DNA of 64,000 nt, from NCBI RefSeq assembly GCF_027474825.1, contig NZ_CP107030.1, forward strand, positions 3,106,529 through 3,170,528. Direction: 5' to 3'. The notes under the pieces are model-generated. The model was not told where the DNA came from, searched no databases, and saw only the letters and a list, made by a program, of their open reading frames with translations. Position 1 is the first letter of the stretch; each line of letters opens with the position of its first letter. This stretch comes from Maribacter halichondriae. GTDB taxonomy: Bacteria > Bacteroidota > Bacteroidia > Flavobacteriales > Flavobacteriaceae. The translations under genes were made by a program, and so were the position numbers. Below are positions 29,554 to 37,186 of this stretch, piece by piece.

Positions 29554-31284
29554 ATGCGCAGATTCTTTCCGTTTTTGCAATGGCTACCGGAGTATCAAAA
29601 AAGCTGGCTATCGAAAGATATCGTTGCGGGTCTTACTGTAGGGATCATTTTGATTCCCCAAGGAATGGCCTATGCCATGATTGCGGGCTTACCTCCGGTC
29701 TATGGATTGTATGCTTCACTTATTCCCGTACTGGTTTATGCATTTTTGGGAACATCGAGACAGTTGGCCGTCGGCCCGGTCGCCATGGATTCACTTTTAG
29801 TAGCGGCGGGTTTGGGCGCAATGGCCATTTCAGGGGTCGAGAATTATATTGCCATGGCCCTGTTTTTGGCCTTTCTCGTAGGTGCCATTCAATTGATTTT
29901 AGGATTGTTCCGCATGGGGTTTTTGGTCAATTTTTTGTCGAAACCTGTTATTAGCGGATTTACTTCCGGTGCCGCTGTAATCATCATTTTCAGTCAACTC
30001 AAGCATCTATTAGGTGCCGATATCCAAAAAAGCAATCAGTTTCATCAGTTAGTTCTGAATGCTTTTGAGAAGATTTCCGAAACAAATCTTCTGGACTTTG
30101 CTATCGGCATTTCCGGTATTCTAATTATCGTCCTCCTTAAAAAATGGAGCAAGAAAATCCCTGGAATTCTTATAGCAGTGATATTGGGCGTTTTGGCCGT
30201 ATATTTTCTAAATCTTGAATCGTATGGGGTAGGTTTAGTGGGAAGCATTCCTGACGGACTTCCTTCTTTTCAAATCCCTGATTTCAGTATTGAGAATTTC
30301 AAGGACCTCTGGCCGATTGCACTAGCCTTGGCCTTGGTCGGGTACCTAGAGGCGATTTCAATTGGTAAATCCATCGAGGATAAAAATGGCGAAGAGACCA
30401 TTGACTCGAATCAAGAACTGGTCGCCCTGGGCGCATCGAATATGGCGGGTTCTTTTTTTCAGGCCTTCCCCATTACCGCAAGTTTTTCAAGATCCGCCAT
30501 TAATAATGAATCTGGGGCAAAGACCACTATCGCTTCGGTCATTAGTGTGGTTATGGTCGTTTTGACCTTGCTATTTTTGACACCCTTGTTCTACTATCTT
30601 CCGAACGCGGTTTTGGCTAGTATCATTATGGTTTCCGTTTTCGGACTCATCGATGTTTCGTATGCCCGAAGTCTCTGGAAGCATCGAAAGGATGAGTTCT
30701 TCGTGCTATTGTTGACGTTCTTGGCCACACTTTTCATAGGTATTAAAGAGGGAATTCTAATGGGCGTTCTTTTCTCACTGTTGCTGCTGGTCTATCGTAC
30801 CTCAAAACCTCATTTTGCGGTCTTGGGGAATGTAAGGGATTCGGATTATTATAAAAACATCGATCGTTTTGGCGATGAGGCTATAATTCGCGATGATTTG
30901 TTGATCGTTCGTTTCGATGCCCAATTGTATTTTGGCAATGCAGGGTTTTTTAAAAGACAATTGTTAAAGCATGTCGAAGCAAAGGGTTCAATGCTAAGAG
31001 GCGTGATACTAAATGCCGAGGCCATTAATTATATCGATTCCACAGCGGCACAAATATTGACCAAAACGATTCATGAAATTCACGAGCGCGGTTTACAGTT
31101 CTACATTGCGGGAGCCATAGGTCCGACCCGTGATATTATTTTCAGTAGCGGCATCATCAACGAATTGGATAAGAAATACTTGTTTGTCCAGACCAAAGAG
31201 GCAGTGGCATGTTTTGACAACCCATATACAATTTCCGAGGTAGGGAGCAAGGTGGCCTACCAAAATCGCCTGAATAGTAACTAA
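29554..31284 (+). CDS. SulP family anion transporter with STAS domain
   Basis: A 576-aa inner-membrane transporter. The N-terminal RRFFPFLQWLPEYQKSWLSKDIVAGLTVGIILIPQ and PVYGLYASLIPVLVYAFLGTSRQLAVGPVAM are signature SulP segments, followed by about twelve membrane helices up to about residue 400. A cytoplasmic STAS domain (about 440-560) ends the protein, with VILNAEAINYIDSTAAQIL around the conserved Ser/Thr. The substrate is a sulfate- or bicarbonate-type anion; the MBL-rhodanese gene downstream favours a sulfur oxyanion (inference). Confidence 0.95.
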   Translation: MRRFFPFLQWLPEYQKSWLSKDIVAGLTVGIILIPQGMAYAMIAGLPPVYGLYASLIPVLVYAFLGTSRQLAVGPVAMDSLLVAAGLGAMAISGVENYIAMALFLAFLVGAIQLILGLFRMGFLVNFLSKPVISGFTSGAAVIIIFSQLKHLLGADIQKSNQFHQLVLNAFEKISETNLLDFAIGISGILIIVLLKKWSKKIPGILIAVILGVLAVYFLNLESYGVGLVGSIPDGLPSFQIPDFSIENFKDLWPIALALALVGYLEAISIGKSIEDKNGEETIDSNQELVALGASNMAGSFFQAFPITASFSRSAINNESGAKTTIASVISVVMVVLTLLFLTPLFYYLPNAVLASIIMVSVFGLIDVSYARSLWKHRKDEFFVLLLTFLATLFIGIKEGILMGVLFSLLLLVYRTSKPHFAVLGNVRDSDYYKNIDRFGDEAIIRDDLLIVRFDAQLYFGNAGFFKRQLLKHVEAKGSMLRGVILNAEAINYIDSTAAQILTKTIHEIHERGLQFYIAGAIGPTRDIIFSSGIINELDKKYLFVQTKEAVACFDNPYTISEVGSKVAYQNRLNSN

Positions 31285-31312
31285 GGTTACCTCAAGATTA
31301 GGAAAGTGTCAT

Positions 31313-31320
31313 TATTTTTG
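31313..31320 (+). promoter_or_regulatory. candidate -7 box TATTTTTG before MBL-rhodanese gene
   Basis: An exact TAnnTTTG match 23 nt upstream of the ATG at 31344. No convincing -33 TTG was seen, so read-through from sulP remains possible. Confidence 0.4.
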
Positions 31321-31343
31321 TAAAGTAATTATAGTTTGAAAAT

Positions 31344-32753
31344 ATGAAGATTGAACAAATTTATACCGGATGTTTGGCCCAAGGAGCCTATTATATCGAA
31401 AGCAATGGCGAAGTGGCCATTATCGATCCCTTACGCGAAATAGAGCCCTATTTGAGAAGGGCAAAGGCAGATAACGCAAAGATCAAGTATATTTTTGAGA
31501 CCCATTTTCATGCCGATTTTGTGAGTGGGCATGTCACCCTTTCAAAAGAAACGGGCGCACCCATTGTGTACGGGCCGAATGCCAATCCTTCTTTTGAGGC
31601 CGTCATAGCGGAAGATGGACAGGAATTTAAACTAGGTGATATCACTATCACGGCACTTCATACCCCAGGGCATACGATGGAAAGCACTACCTATTTACTG
31701 AAGGACGCCCAAGGAAAAGATCATGCGATATTTTCTGGGGATACCTTATTCTTAGGGGATGTCGGTAGACCCGATTTAGCCCAAAAAGCGGCAAGTATGA
31801 CGCAAGAAGATCTGGCTGGAATCCTATTCGATAGTCTTAGGAATAAAGTAATGCCCCTTGCCGACGATGTCATCGTGTACCCGGCGCACGGTGCGGGTTC
31901 GGCCTGCGGAAAGAACATGATGAAAGAAACCGTAGATACACTTGGTAATCAAAAGAAAATGAACTATGCGCTGCGGGCCGATATGACCAAAGAAGAATTT
32001 GTCGCGGAAGTTACTGAGGGTTTATTGCCTCCTCCAAAGTATTTCCCCTTGAACGTAAAAATGAATAAGGAAGGCTATGACGACATTGCCGATGTTTTGG
32101 ATCGTGGAACGAAGGCCTTGTCCCCGGAAGCTTTTGAAACTGCTGCCAACGAGACTGGAGCGATCGTTCTTGACGTTCGGCATCAGAATGATTTTATAAG
32201 GGGTCATGTACCCCGCTCGATATTCATCGGACTCAATGGGGATTTTGCACCTTGGGTAGGTACGCTGATCGCTGATGTTAAACAACCTCTATTGCTGGTT
32301 GCCCCCACCGGTCAGGAAAAAGAGGCCGTCACTCGACTATCACGAGTGGGATTTGACGGTACTATCGGTTATCTGGATGGTGGTTTTGATGCTTGGAAAA
32401 AGTCGGGAAAGGAATACGATACGGTTACATCGATTAGCGCAGAAACATTAAAGGAAAGGATGGCAAGCGAAAACCCGGAAATTTTTGATGTTAGGAAACC
32501 TAGTGAATTTGCTTCGGAGCATGCTAAAGATGCAAAAAGCACACCGTTGAGTTTTTTGAACGAACATTTAGCTGAATTCCCTGAAGAAGCGCCGTTTTAT
32601 GTGCATTGCGCCGGGGGTTACCGATCGGTGATAGCAGCCTCTATTTTAAAGAGTAGGGGAATTCATAATTTAATCGATGTTGCCGGAGGTTTTGGTGTCA
32701 TGAAGGAATCCGGTATCGAGGTAACGGACTATGTTTGCCCGACGACCTTATAA
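31344..32753 (+). CDS. MBL-fold persulfide dioxygenase-like protein with two rhodanese domains
   Basis: A 469-aa cytosolic protein. The metallo-beta-lactamase domain (about 1-250) has metal ligands His54, His56 and Asp58 (ETHFHADFVSGH) and HTPGHTMES, as in ETHE1-type persulfide dioxygenases. Two rhodanese domains follow. The first (about 265-355) has VAPTGQEKEA where the active-site Cys loop should be, so it looks inactive. The second (about 370-460) has the active Cys in HCAGGYRS near residue 421. The enzyme oxidises glutathione or low-molecular-weight persulfide and transfers sulfur. Downstream of SulP and upstream of a DUF2892 gene, it anchors a sulfur-handling cluster. Confidence 0.94.
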   Translation: MKIEQIYTGCLAQGAYYIESNGEVAIIDPLREIEPYLRRAKADNAKIKYIFETHFHADFVSGHVTLSKETGAPIVYGPNANPSFEAVIAEDGQEFKLGDITITALHTPGHTMESTTYLLKDAQGKDHAIFSGDTLFLGDVGRPDLAQKAASMTQEDLAGILFDSLRNKVMPLADDVIVYPAHGAGSACGKNMMKETVDTLGNQKKMNYALRADMTKEEFVAEVTEGLLPPPKYFPLNVKMNKEGYDDIADVLDRGTKALSPEAFETAANETGAIVLDVRHQNDFIRGHVPRSIFIGLNGDFAPWVGTLIADVKQPLLLVAPTGQEKEAVTRLSRVGFDGTIGYLDGGFDAWKKSGKEYDTVTSISAETLKERMASENPEIFDVRKPSEFASEHAKDAKSTPLSFLNEHLAEFPEEAPFYVHCAGGYRSVIAASILKSRGIHNLIDVAGGFGVMKESGIEVTDYVCPTTL

Positions 32754-32790
32754 GATGATATTTATCATTATTTTGAATAACCTAGAAAGA

Positions 32791-32798
32791 TACCTTTG
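32791..32798 (+). promoter_or_regulatory. -7 promoter box TACCTTTG before small-membrane-protein cluster
   Basis: An exact TAnnTTTG match. TTG at 32773-32775 lies 15 nt upstream, a short spacer. Transcription would begin at about 32804, exactly at the ATG of a 32-codon reading frame, or give about 108 nt of leader for the DUF2892 gene. Confidence 0.5.
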
Positions 32799-32803
32799 GC
32801 ATA

Positions 32804-32902
32804 ATGAAGTTGAACAAGGTAATGAAGTTGATATTGATTTGTTTGCTTTGTATCGGTTTAATTTCGGCTACGGTAATTCTAATCGAATTTATTAACCAAT
32901 AA
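32804..32902 (+). CDS. possible 32-aa membrane peptide
   Basis: ATG at 32804 opens a 32-aa reading frame (MKLNKVMKLILICLLCIGLIS then ATVILIEFINQ) that is almost wholly one hydrophobic helix. It sits 10 nt before the DUF2892 gene and directly after a -7 box. It may be a translated leader, a small membrane subunit, or noise; the length is too short to judge by codon usage. Confidence 0.35.
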   Translation: MKLNKVMKLILICLLCIGLISATVILIEFINQ

Positions 32903-32912
32903 GATTATAACT

Positions 32913-33119
32913 ATGAAAAGAAATATGGGAAGTACGGATAAAATAATCCGTCTTGTAGTGGCCGTTGTCGCGGCTCTTTTGATTTATTTTGATGTCGTGC
33001 AAGGCACGTTTGCCTATATCTTGCTAGCGGTAGCAGGTATTTTCGTGCTAACCAGTTTGATTAATTTTTGTCCATTATACACGCTGTTCGGAATGAATAC
33101 GTGCAAGACAAAAAGTTAA
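32913..33119 (+). CDS. DUF2892 (YgaP transmembrane-type) protein
   Basis: A 68-aa protein with two membrane helices. MKRNMGSTDKIIRLVVAVVAALLIYF and FVLTSLINFCPLYTLFGMNTCKTK match DUF2892, the same domain that is fused to a rhodanese in E. coli YgaP. It sits 159 nt after the MBL-rhodanese gene, which supports a shared role in sulfur transfer at the membrane. Confidence 0.92.
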   Translation: MKRNMGSTDKIIRLVVAVVAALLIYFDVVQGTFAYILLAVAGIFVLTSLINFCPLYTLFGMNTCKTKS

Positions 33120-33161
33120 GTTTTTCTGATATTTATCATATAATCTTGTGATATGGATTGA

Positions 33162-33169
33162 TAATTTTG
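33162..33169 (+). promoter_or_regulatory. candidate -7 box TAATTTTG
   Basis: An exact TAnnTTTG match 19 nt upstream of the small gene at 33189. A TTG at 33146-33148 gives only a 13-nt spacer, so the -33 element is uncertain. Confidence 0.4.
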
Positions 33170-33188
33170 GTTCTCTAAATTGAATTGT

Positions 33189-33329
33189 ATGTCACTACTT
33201 CGAATGTTACCCCTGGTCAATTGGAACAACGGAATCATCATGATCGTCGTTTTTGCGGCTGTCTGTATAGCCTTGATTACTGCACTTGTACTTTTCATGA
33301 ATAGTGGAAAGAACAAAAAAAGCACTTGA
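33189..33329 (+). CDS. 46-aa single-span membrane protein
   Basis: ATG at 33189 opens 46 codons. The sequence has an N-terminal LPLVNWNNGIIMIVVFAAVCI segment, a membrane helix (about residues 15-37), and a basic C-terminus (NSGKNKKST). Similar short proteins with a V-NW or FNW start and a Lys-rich tail are familiar from flavobacterial genomes and are usually unannotated. The function is unknown. A -7 box lies just upstream. Confidence 0.6.
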   Translation: MSLLRMLPLVNWNNGIIMIVVFAAVCIALITALVLFMNSGKNKKST

Positions 33330-33502
33330 ATTTATTTGATTAGATTTACAACGGAAAATTTCCTCTGGAGCAATGAAATTTTGTGGAAAAGGACATTTTT
33401 ATAGCTTTTTTTAAGAAATTGTAAAATGTTAAGATAATCTTAATATTTTAGCTAATTTTCAATCTTTTTTAACTATATTTAACAAGAATCACTTTACGTA
33501 AC

Positions 33503-33685
33503 ATGATTAAGAACTTTATTGAGAAGGTCGGGGCAATGAATTGTTTATTGTTACTGGTTGTGGTTTCCATCATTATAGTATCGGAATATCTATTTCTGAG
33601 CGGAAAAAAATTGGATGCTATTTTCGTGGCTTTTTGGGCACCGACCATATTAGGTTTTATGAACTATCTGAAATATAAAAAGTAG
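33503..33685 (+). CDS. 60-aa two-span membrane protein
   Basis: A 60-aa protein with hydrophobic helices at about residues 13-31 and 38-54 and a basic C-terminus (LKYKK). No family is recognised. It lies in the cluster of tiny membrane proteins after the MBL-rhodanese gene. The 3' end overlaps the GTG of the next short frame by one base. Confidence 0.6.
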   Translation: MIKNFIEKVGAMNCLLLLVVVSIIIVSEYLFLSGKKLDAIFVAFWAPTILGFMNYLKYKK

Positions 33686-33780
33686 TGGACTTTATTTTCA
33701 TATACTCCATTTTCGTGGCCGTCATCTTTTTGGCGTGGCTACTTTTTATAATTCGGATGTATCGAGAGCTAAAGGACTAA
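33685..33780 (+). CDS. possible 31-aa single-span membrane peptide, GTG start
   Basis: GTG at 33685 overlaps the preceding TAG by one base and opens 31 codons with one membrane helix (FIYSIFVAVIFLAWLLFII) and the charged end RMYRELKD. The coupling and the positive-after-membrane pattern suggest it may be real, but it is too short for strong support. It overlaps the stop of the convergent nuclease gene. Confidence 0.4.
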   Translation: MDFIFIYSIFVAVIFLAWLLFIIRMYRELKD

Positions 33781-35174
33781 GAACCGGAATATGTCGATAG
33801 CTCTTCAAACTGCAAGACCTTGTCCGCATTTTTATTTATATACGACCTGATAATTCCCTGGGCCTCCACACTATTCTTACTTCGGATTAAAAACGGTTCT
33901 AAATCCGCAAAGGACGAAATTTCCATATTTTTTTCTAGAAACCCATATCCCTGATAGCTATCGTCTTGAACGAGCACAAAGGCTTCTTCCTCAAAGTTTC
34001 TTCCTTTTTCGCGGATGATGAAATTTTCTTTTCTCAACTTCATATGATGTATGGCTGCCATCACTTTCCCATTGTAAACAGAAGTGGTTTCCATTCCCCT
34101 ACAAATACCATCGCATTTGGGAATCCGATAATGGGAGCATGTCGTAACGTTTTCCTGTAAATGGCAATATTTAGGACAAAGCCCGTAGGTTTTACAAATT
34201 TCTTCCAAATAAAGGCGGCAATCCGTGGCATTCGAAAATGTGATCAATGCGTTGGGTGCGGCCTTCAGCTTATTAAAGGCTAAATGCAGTATTCCGTTAC
34301 GATCTTCATAGGAGAAAATTGCATATTGAAGCAAGCTTCTTTTTTGGGCTCGATTATAAGTTGGGTAATAGTGCTTGATGGCATGTGATTCCATCAACAA
34401 TGCAATGAACTCACTACCTGAGATTTCAAAATCGATATCCGCCGTTTCTTGGCACATACGCACCTCTTTTGTAGCCTTATCATAAAAATGGCTCAAAACA
34501 CGTTTTTTAATATTGATGGCTTTTCCTACATAAATAATTTTTCCCGTTCTATCCTTAAAATAATAAATACCGGGTTGCGTGGGCAATTTTTCGTAGATAG
34601 CTCGAGGCAATGAAGGTGGTAAGGTCGCCTCTTGGGAACGTGAGTTCAGAAAACTCTTAAAAACCTGTTCCGCGCCATCGGTACGCAATAGTTTTTTGAA
34701 AAGCAGTACCGTAGCATGGGCATCACCTCTTGCGCGATGTCGGTCGGTAAGTGGAATACCGAGGGCCGAACAAAGTTTTCCTAAACTATAAGAGTTGTAC
34801 CCCGGGATCAATTTACGGGAAAGACGAACGGTGCAGAGTTTCTTTCTTGTGAATTCCAGTCCCAAGTCCTTGAATTCGTTTTTGATTACATTATAATCAA
34901 AATTCACGCTATGGGCCACGAAAATGGTGTCTTGGGTAAGCTCGAGCACTTTTTCCGAAATTTCCTGCAATTTTGGAGCATTTCGTACTAGGTCATTATC
35001 GATGCCGGTAAGGCCGGTAATAAAATACGGAATTTCGCATTCAGGATTGACCAGGGTGGTAAACTCATCAATAATATCGTGGCCGTCAAATTTGAAAATA
35101 CAGATTTCGGTAATCTTATTACCCTTAATACCGTTTCCAGTGGTCTCTATGTCAATGATACTGTACAACTTCAA
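33777..35174 (-). CDS. DnaQ-like 3'-5' exonuclease fused to GIY-YIG (UvrC/Cho-like) nuclease domain
   Basis: A 465-aa cytosolic nuclease. The N-terminal DEDDh exonuclease (about 1-170) shows DIETTG with Asp8 and Glu10, FVAHSVNFDYN and HRARGDAHAT. A GIY-YIG domain follows (about 190-280: GIYYFKDRTGKIIYVGKAI with KKRVLSHF). The C-terminal part has Cys-containing segments (CKTYGLCPKYCHL, CDGICRGM) as in Cho-type UvrC homologs. The arrangement is the established PolC-epsilon/UvrC fusion seen in Bacteroidota and Actinobacteria and is probably involved in excision repair. It is a single-gene transcription unit. Confidence 0.94.
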   Translation of the reverse strand: MKLYSIIDIETTGNGIKGNKITEICIFKFDGHDIIDEFTTLVNPECEIPYFITGLTGIDNDLVRNAPKLQEISEKVLELTQDTIFVAHSVNFDYNVIKNEFKDLGLEFTRKKLCTVRLSRKLIPGYNSYSLGKLCSALGIPLTDRHRARGDAHATVLLFKKLLRTDGAEQVFKSFLNSRSQEATLPPSLPRAIYEKLPTQPGIYYFKDRTGKIIYVGKAINIKKRVLSHFYDKATKEVRMCQETADIDFEISGSEFIALLMESHAIKHYYPTYNRAQKRSLLQYAIFSYEDRNGILHLAFNKLKAAPNALITFSNATDCRLYLEEICKTYGLCPKYCHLQENVTTCSHYRIPKCDGICRGMETTSVYNGKVMAAIHHMKLRKENFIIREKGRNFEEEAFVLVQDDSYQGYGFLEKNMEISSFADLEPFLIRSKNSVEAQGIIRSYINKNADKVLQFEELSTYSGS

Positions 35175-35243
35175 TTTTGCTTTCTGGTGCCCATAAAGTT
35201 AGCGTAAAATCTTGAAGGAAATCTTTTGGTTCGGACTTTAAGC

Positions 35244-35270
35244 AAAAAAGCCACTCAGGAGTGGCTTTTT
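35244..35270 (-). terminator. strong intrinsic terminator, bidirectional
   Basis: AAAAAGCCACT and AGTGGCTTTTT form a perfect stem with an AGG-type loop; on the minus strand it is followed by a T6 run. It stands between two divergent genes, where no annotated gene reads into it on either strand, so it points to an unannotated transcript. Confidence 0.85.
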
Positions 35271-35450
35271 ATAATGAACACTAGCTCAAATAATTCTATC
35301 GGAGGGAACTTTGCAAATAGTGTTGCTTAAAGTTACAAGATCTACAGGAATTTTCTAAAACTTATCCTACAAAATATACTACTTTCTTACTAAAAAAAGT
35401 ATTATGTCAAATTTCAGTAGGGAATAAAGGATAGGTAGATAGCCGTAAAT
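35244..35450 (-). ncRNA. candidate small RNA on minus strand, ending at the terminator
   Basis: The 386-nt gap between the divergent nuclease (start 35174) and sulfatase (start 35561) holds no protein-coding frame I can support, yet it contains a strong minus-strand terminator at 35244-35270. A transcript starting somewhere between about 35380 and 35560 and ending there would be a 130-300 nt RNA. TAGTATATTTTG (minus strand, about 35364-35375) is close to but not exactly a TAnnTTTG box. The 5' boundary given is a guess. Confidence 0.35.
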
Positions 35451-35560
35451 TCTTCAAATGACATACGAATCAATATAATTTTGGCGGCATTTCTATCCGA
35501 ATCCAGAGTATGACTTGAATTGCTTAATTTTAGTTTCTTGCTATATTCAAGTTCGCCATT

Positions 35561-37147
35561 ATGAAAACACCATTTTTTTTCAACTCCAACGCACTATTGA
35601 CTTTGTTGTTGCTGATTTTTCCTTTTGGCAAAAAGGTTTCAGAACCGATAGATGAAAAACCACCCAACATCATTTATATTCTTGCCGATGATTTAGGTTA
35701 TGGGGATATTGGCAGCTTTAATCCTGAAGGTAAAATTAGCAGTCCGAATATTGATAAACTAGCTGCCGAAGGCATGAAGTTTACTGACGCCCATAGTCCT
35801 TCAGCTGTATGTACGCCCACACGCTATGGTATTCTTACGGGTAGGTATAGCTGGCGCAGTCCTCTTAAAAGCGGAGTATTGACAGGAAAATCCAAAGCCT
35901 TGATACCCAATAATCGTACTACTGTGGCATCCCTATTGAAAAAAGGAGGATACCATACCGCGTTTATCGGTAAATGGCATTTGGGTTGGGATTGGGCACA
36001 AAAAGATACTTCCGATTTTGGCGGTGAGGGATGGAATGCCGACGATTTCGAGAATATCGACTTTACCGGTCCAGTAAAAAATACCCCGAACGATATAGGC
36101 TTCGACTACGCATATGGTCATTCGGGCTCACTGGATATGGCACCCTATGTATATGTTGAGAATGGCAGCATAACTACGGAAGTAAATTCGATTACCGAAG
36201 ATACCGGCAAATATACATGGTGGCGAAAAGGACCTACGGCCTCCGATTTCGACCATGATGAGGTCACGCCCAATTTTTTCAGAAAATCGATGGATTATAT
36301 AAGGAAAAGGTCGTCCGCAGAGAAGCCTTTCTTTCTCTATTTGGCCTTGCCTTCGCCCCATACCCCGATTTTGCCGACAAAGGCGTGGTTGGGAAAAAGT
36401 GGCTTAAATCCCTATGCCGATTTTGTCTCAATGATAGATTCATATGTGGGTGATTTAATGAACGTATTGGAAGAACAAGGGATGAAGGAGAATACGATGG
36501 TTATTTTTACAAGTGACAATGGATGTTCCCCTGAAGCCGATTTTGAGATCTTGGAAAAGAAAGGACATCGACCAAGCTCGATATATCGAGGGCATAAAGC
36601 GGATATTTTCGAAGGAGGCCATCGTATTCCGTTCATTGTTCGGTGGCCTGAAAAAATCAAGCCGAATTCGATAGCGGAGAATACCATTTGCCTGACCGAT
36701 TTGACGGCTACCTGTTCTGATATTCTAGGAATACCGTTGCAGGAAAATGAAGGAGAGGATAGCTTTTCTTTACTTCCAATATTCAACGGTGAAGATGCTG
36801 AAAAATACGAACGAAAGACAACCGTACATCATTCCATCAACGGAAGTTTTGCTATACGGAAGGAAAACTGGAAATTTATTTTTTGTCCGGATTCAGGGGG
36901 TTGGAGCGATCCTAAGCCAAATGCTGAGGGTATTGATAAACTTCCCGAATTTCAACTGTACGATTTGGAAAAAGACCCTGGTGAAAGAACGAACCTCTTC
37001 ACATCATATCCAGATAAAGTAGAAGAATTAAGAGCGTTAATGGTTTCCTATATCGAAAACGGAAGAAGTACAGAAGGACCGATCCAAAAAAACGACCCGG
37101 AAGCCTTTGGAACAAAGGATTGGAAACAGATTTCAATATTCAAATAA
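35561..37147 (+). CDS. formylglycine-dependent sulfatase (S1 family), exported
   Basis: A 528-aa sulfatase with an N-terminal signal sequence (about 1-24). The metal site is IIYILADDLGYGDIG and the active-site Cys84 lies in AVCTPTRYGILTGRY, the CxPxR consensus for conversion to formylglycine. The HTPILPTKAW and SDNGCSPEADF segments supply His and Asp. It hydrolyses sulfate esters in the periplasm; with the second sulfatase and fucosidase downstream the likely substrate is a sulfated, fucose-containing glycan (inference). It is the first gene of a three-gene operon: the next open frame begins right at its stop. Confidence 0.93.
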   Translation: MKTPFFFNSNALLTLLLLIFPFGKKVSEPIDEKPPNIIYILADDLGYGDIGSFNPEGKISSPNIDKLAAEGMKFTDAHSPSAVCTPTRYGILTGRYSWRSPLKSGVLTGKSKALIPNNRTTVASLLKKGGYHTAFIGKWHLGWDWAQKDTSDFGGEGWNADDFENIDFTGPVKNTPNDIGFDYAYGHSGSLDMAPYVYVENGSITTEVNSITEDTGKYTWWRKGPTASDFDHDEVTPNFFRKSMDYIRKRSSAEKPFFLYLALPSPHTPILPTKAWLGKSGLNPYADFVSMIDSYVGDLMNVLEEQGMKENTMVIFTSDNGCSPEADFEILEKKGHRPSSIYRGHKADIFEGGHRIPFIVRWPEKIKPNSIAENTICLTDLTATCSDILGIPLQENEGEDSFSLLPIFNGEDAEKYERKTTVHHSINGSFAIRKENWKFIFCPDSGGWSDPKPNAEGIDKLPEFQLYDLEKDPGERTNLFTSYPDKVEELRALMVSYIENGRSTEGPIQKNDPEAFGTKDWKQISIFK

Positions 37148-37186
37148 ATGAAGGATATTTTTGTCTTGGTCAAAAAAGTATTTCAG

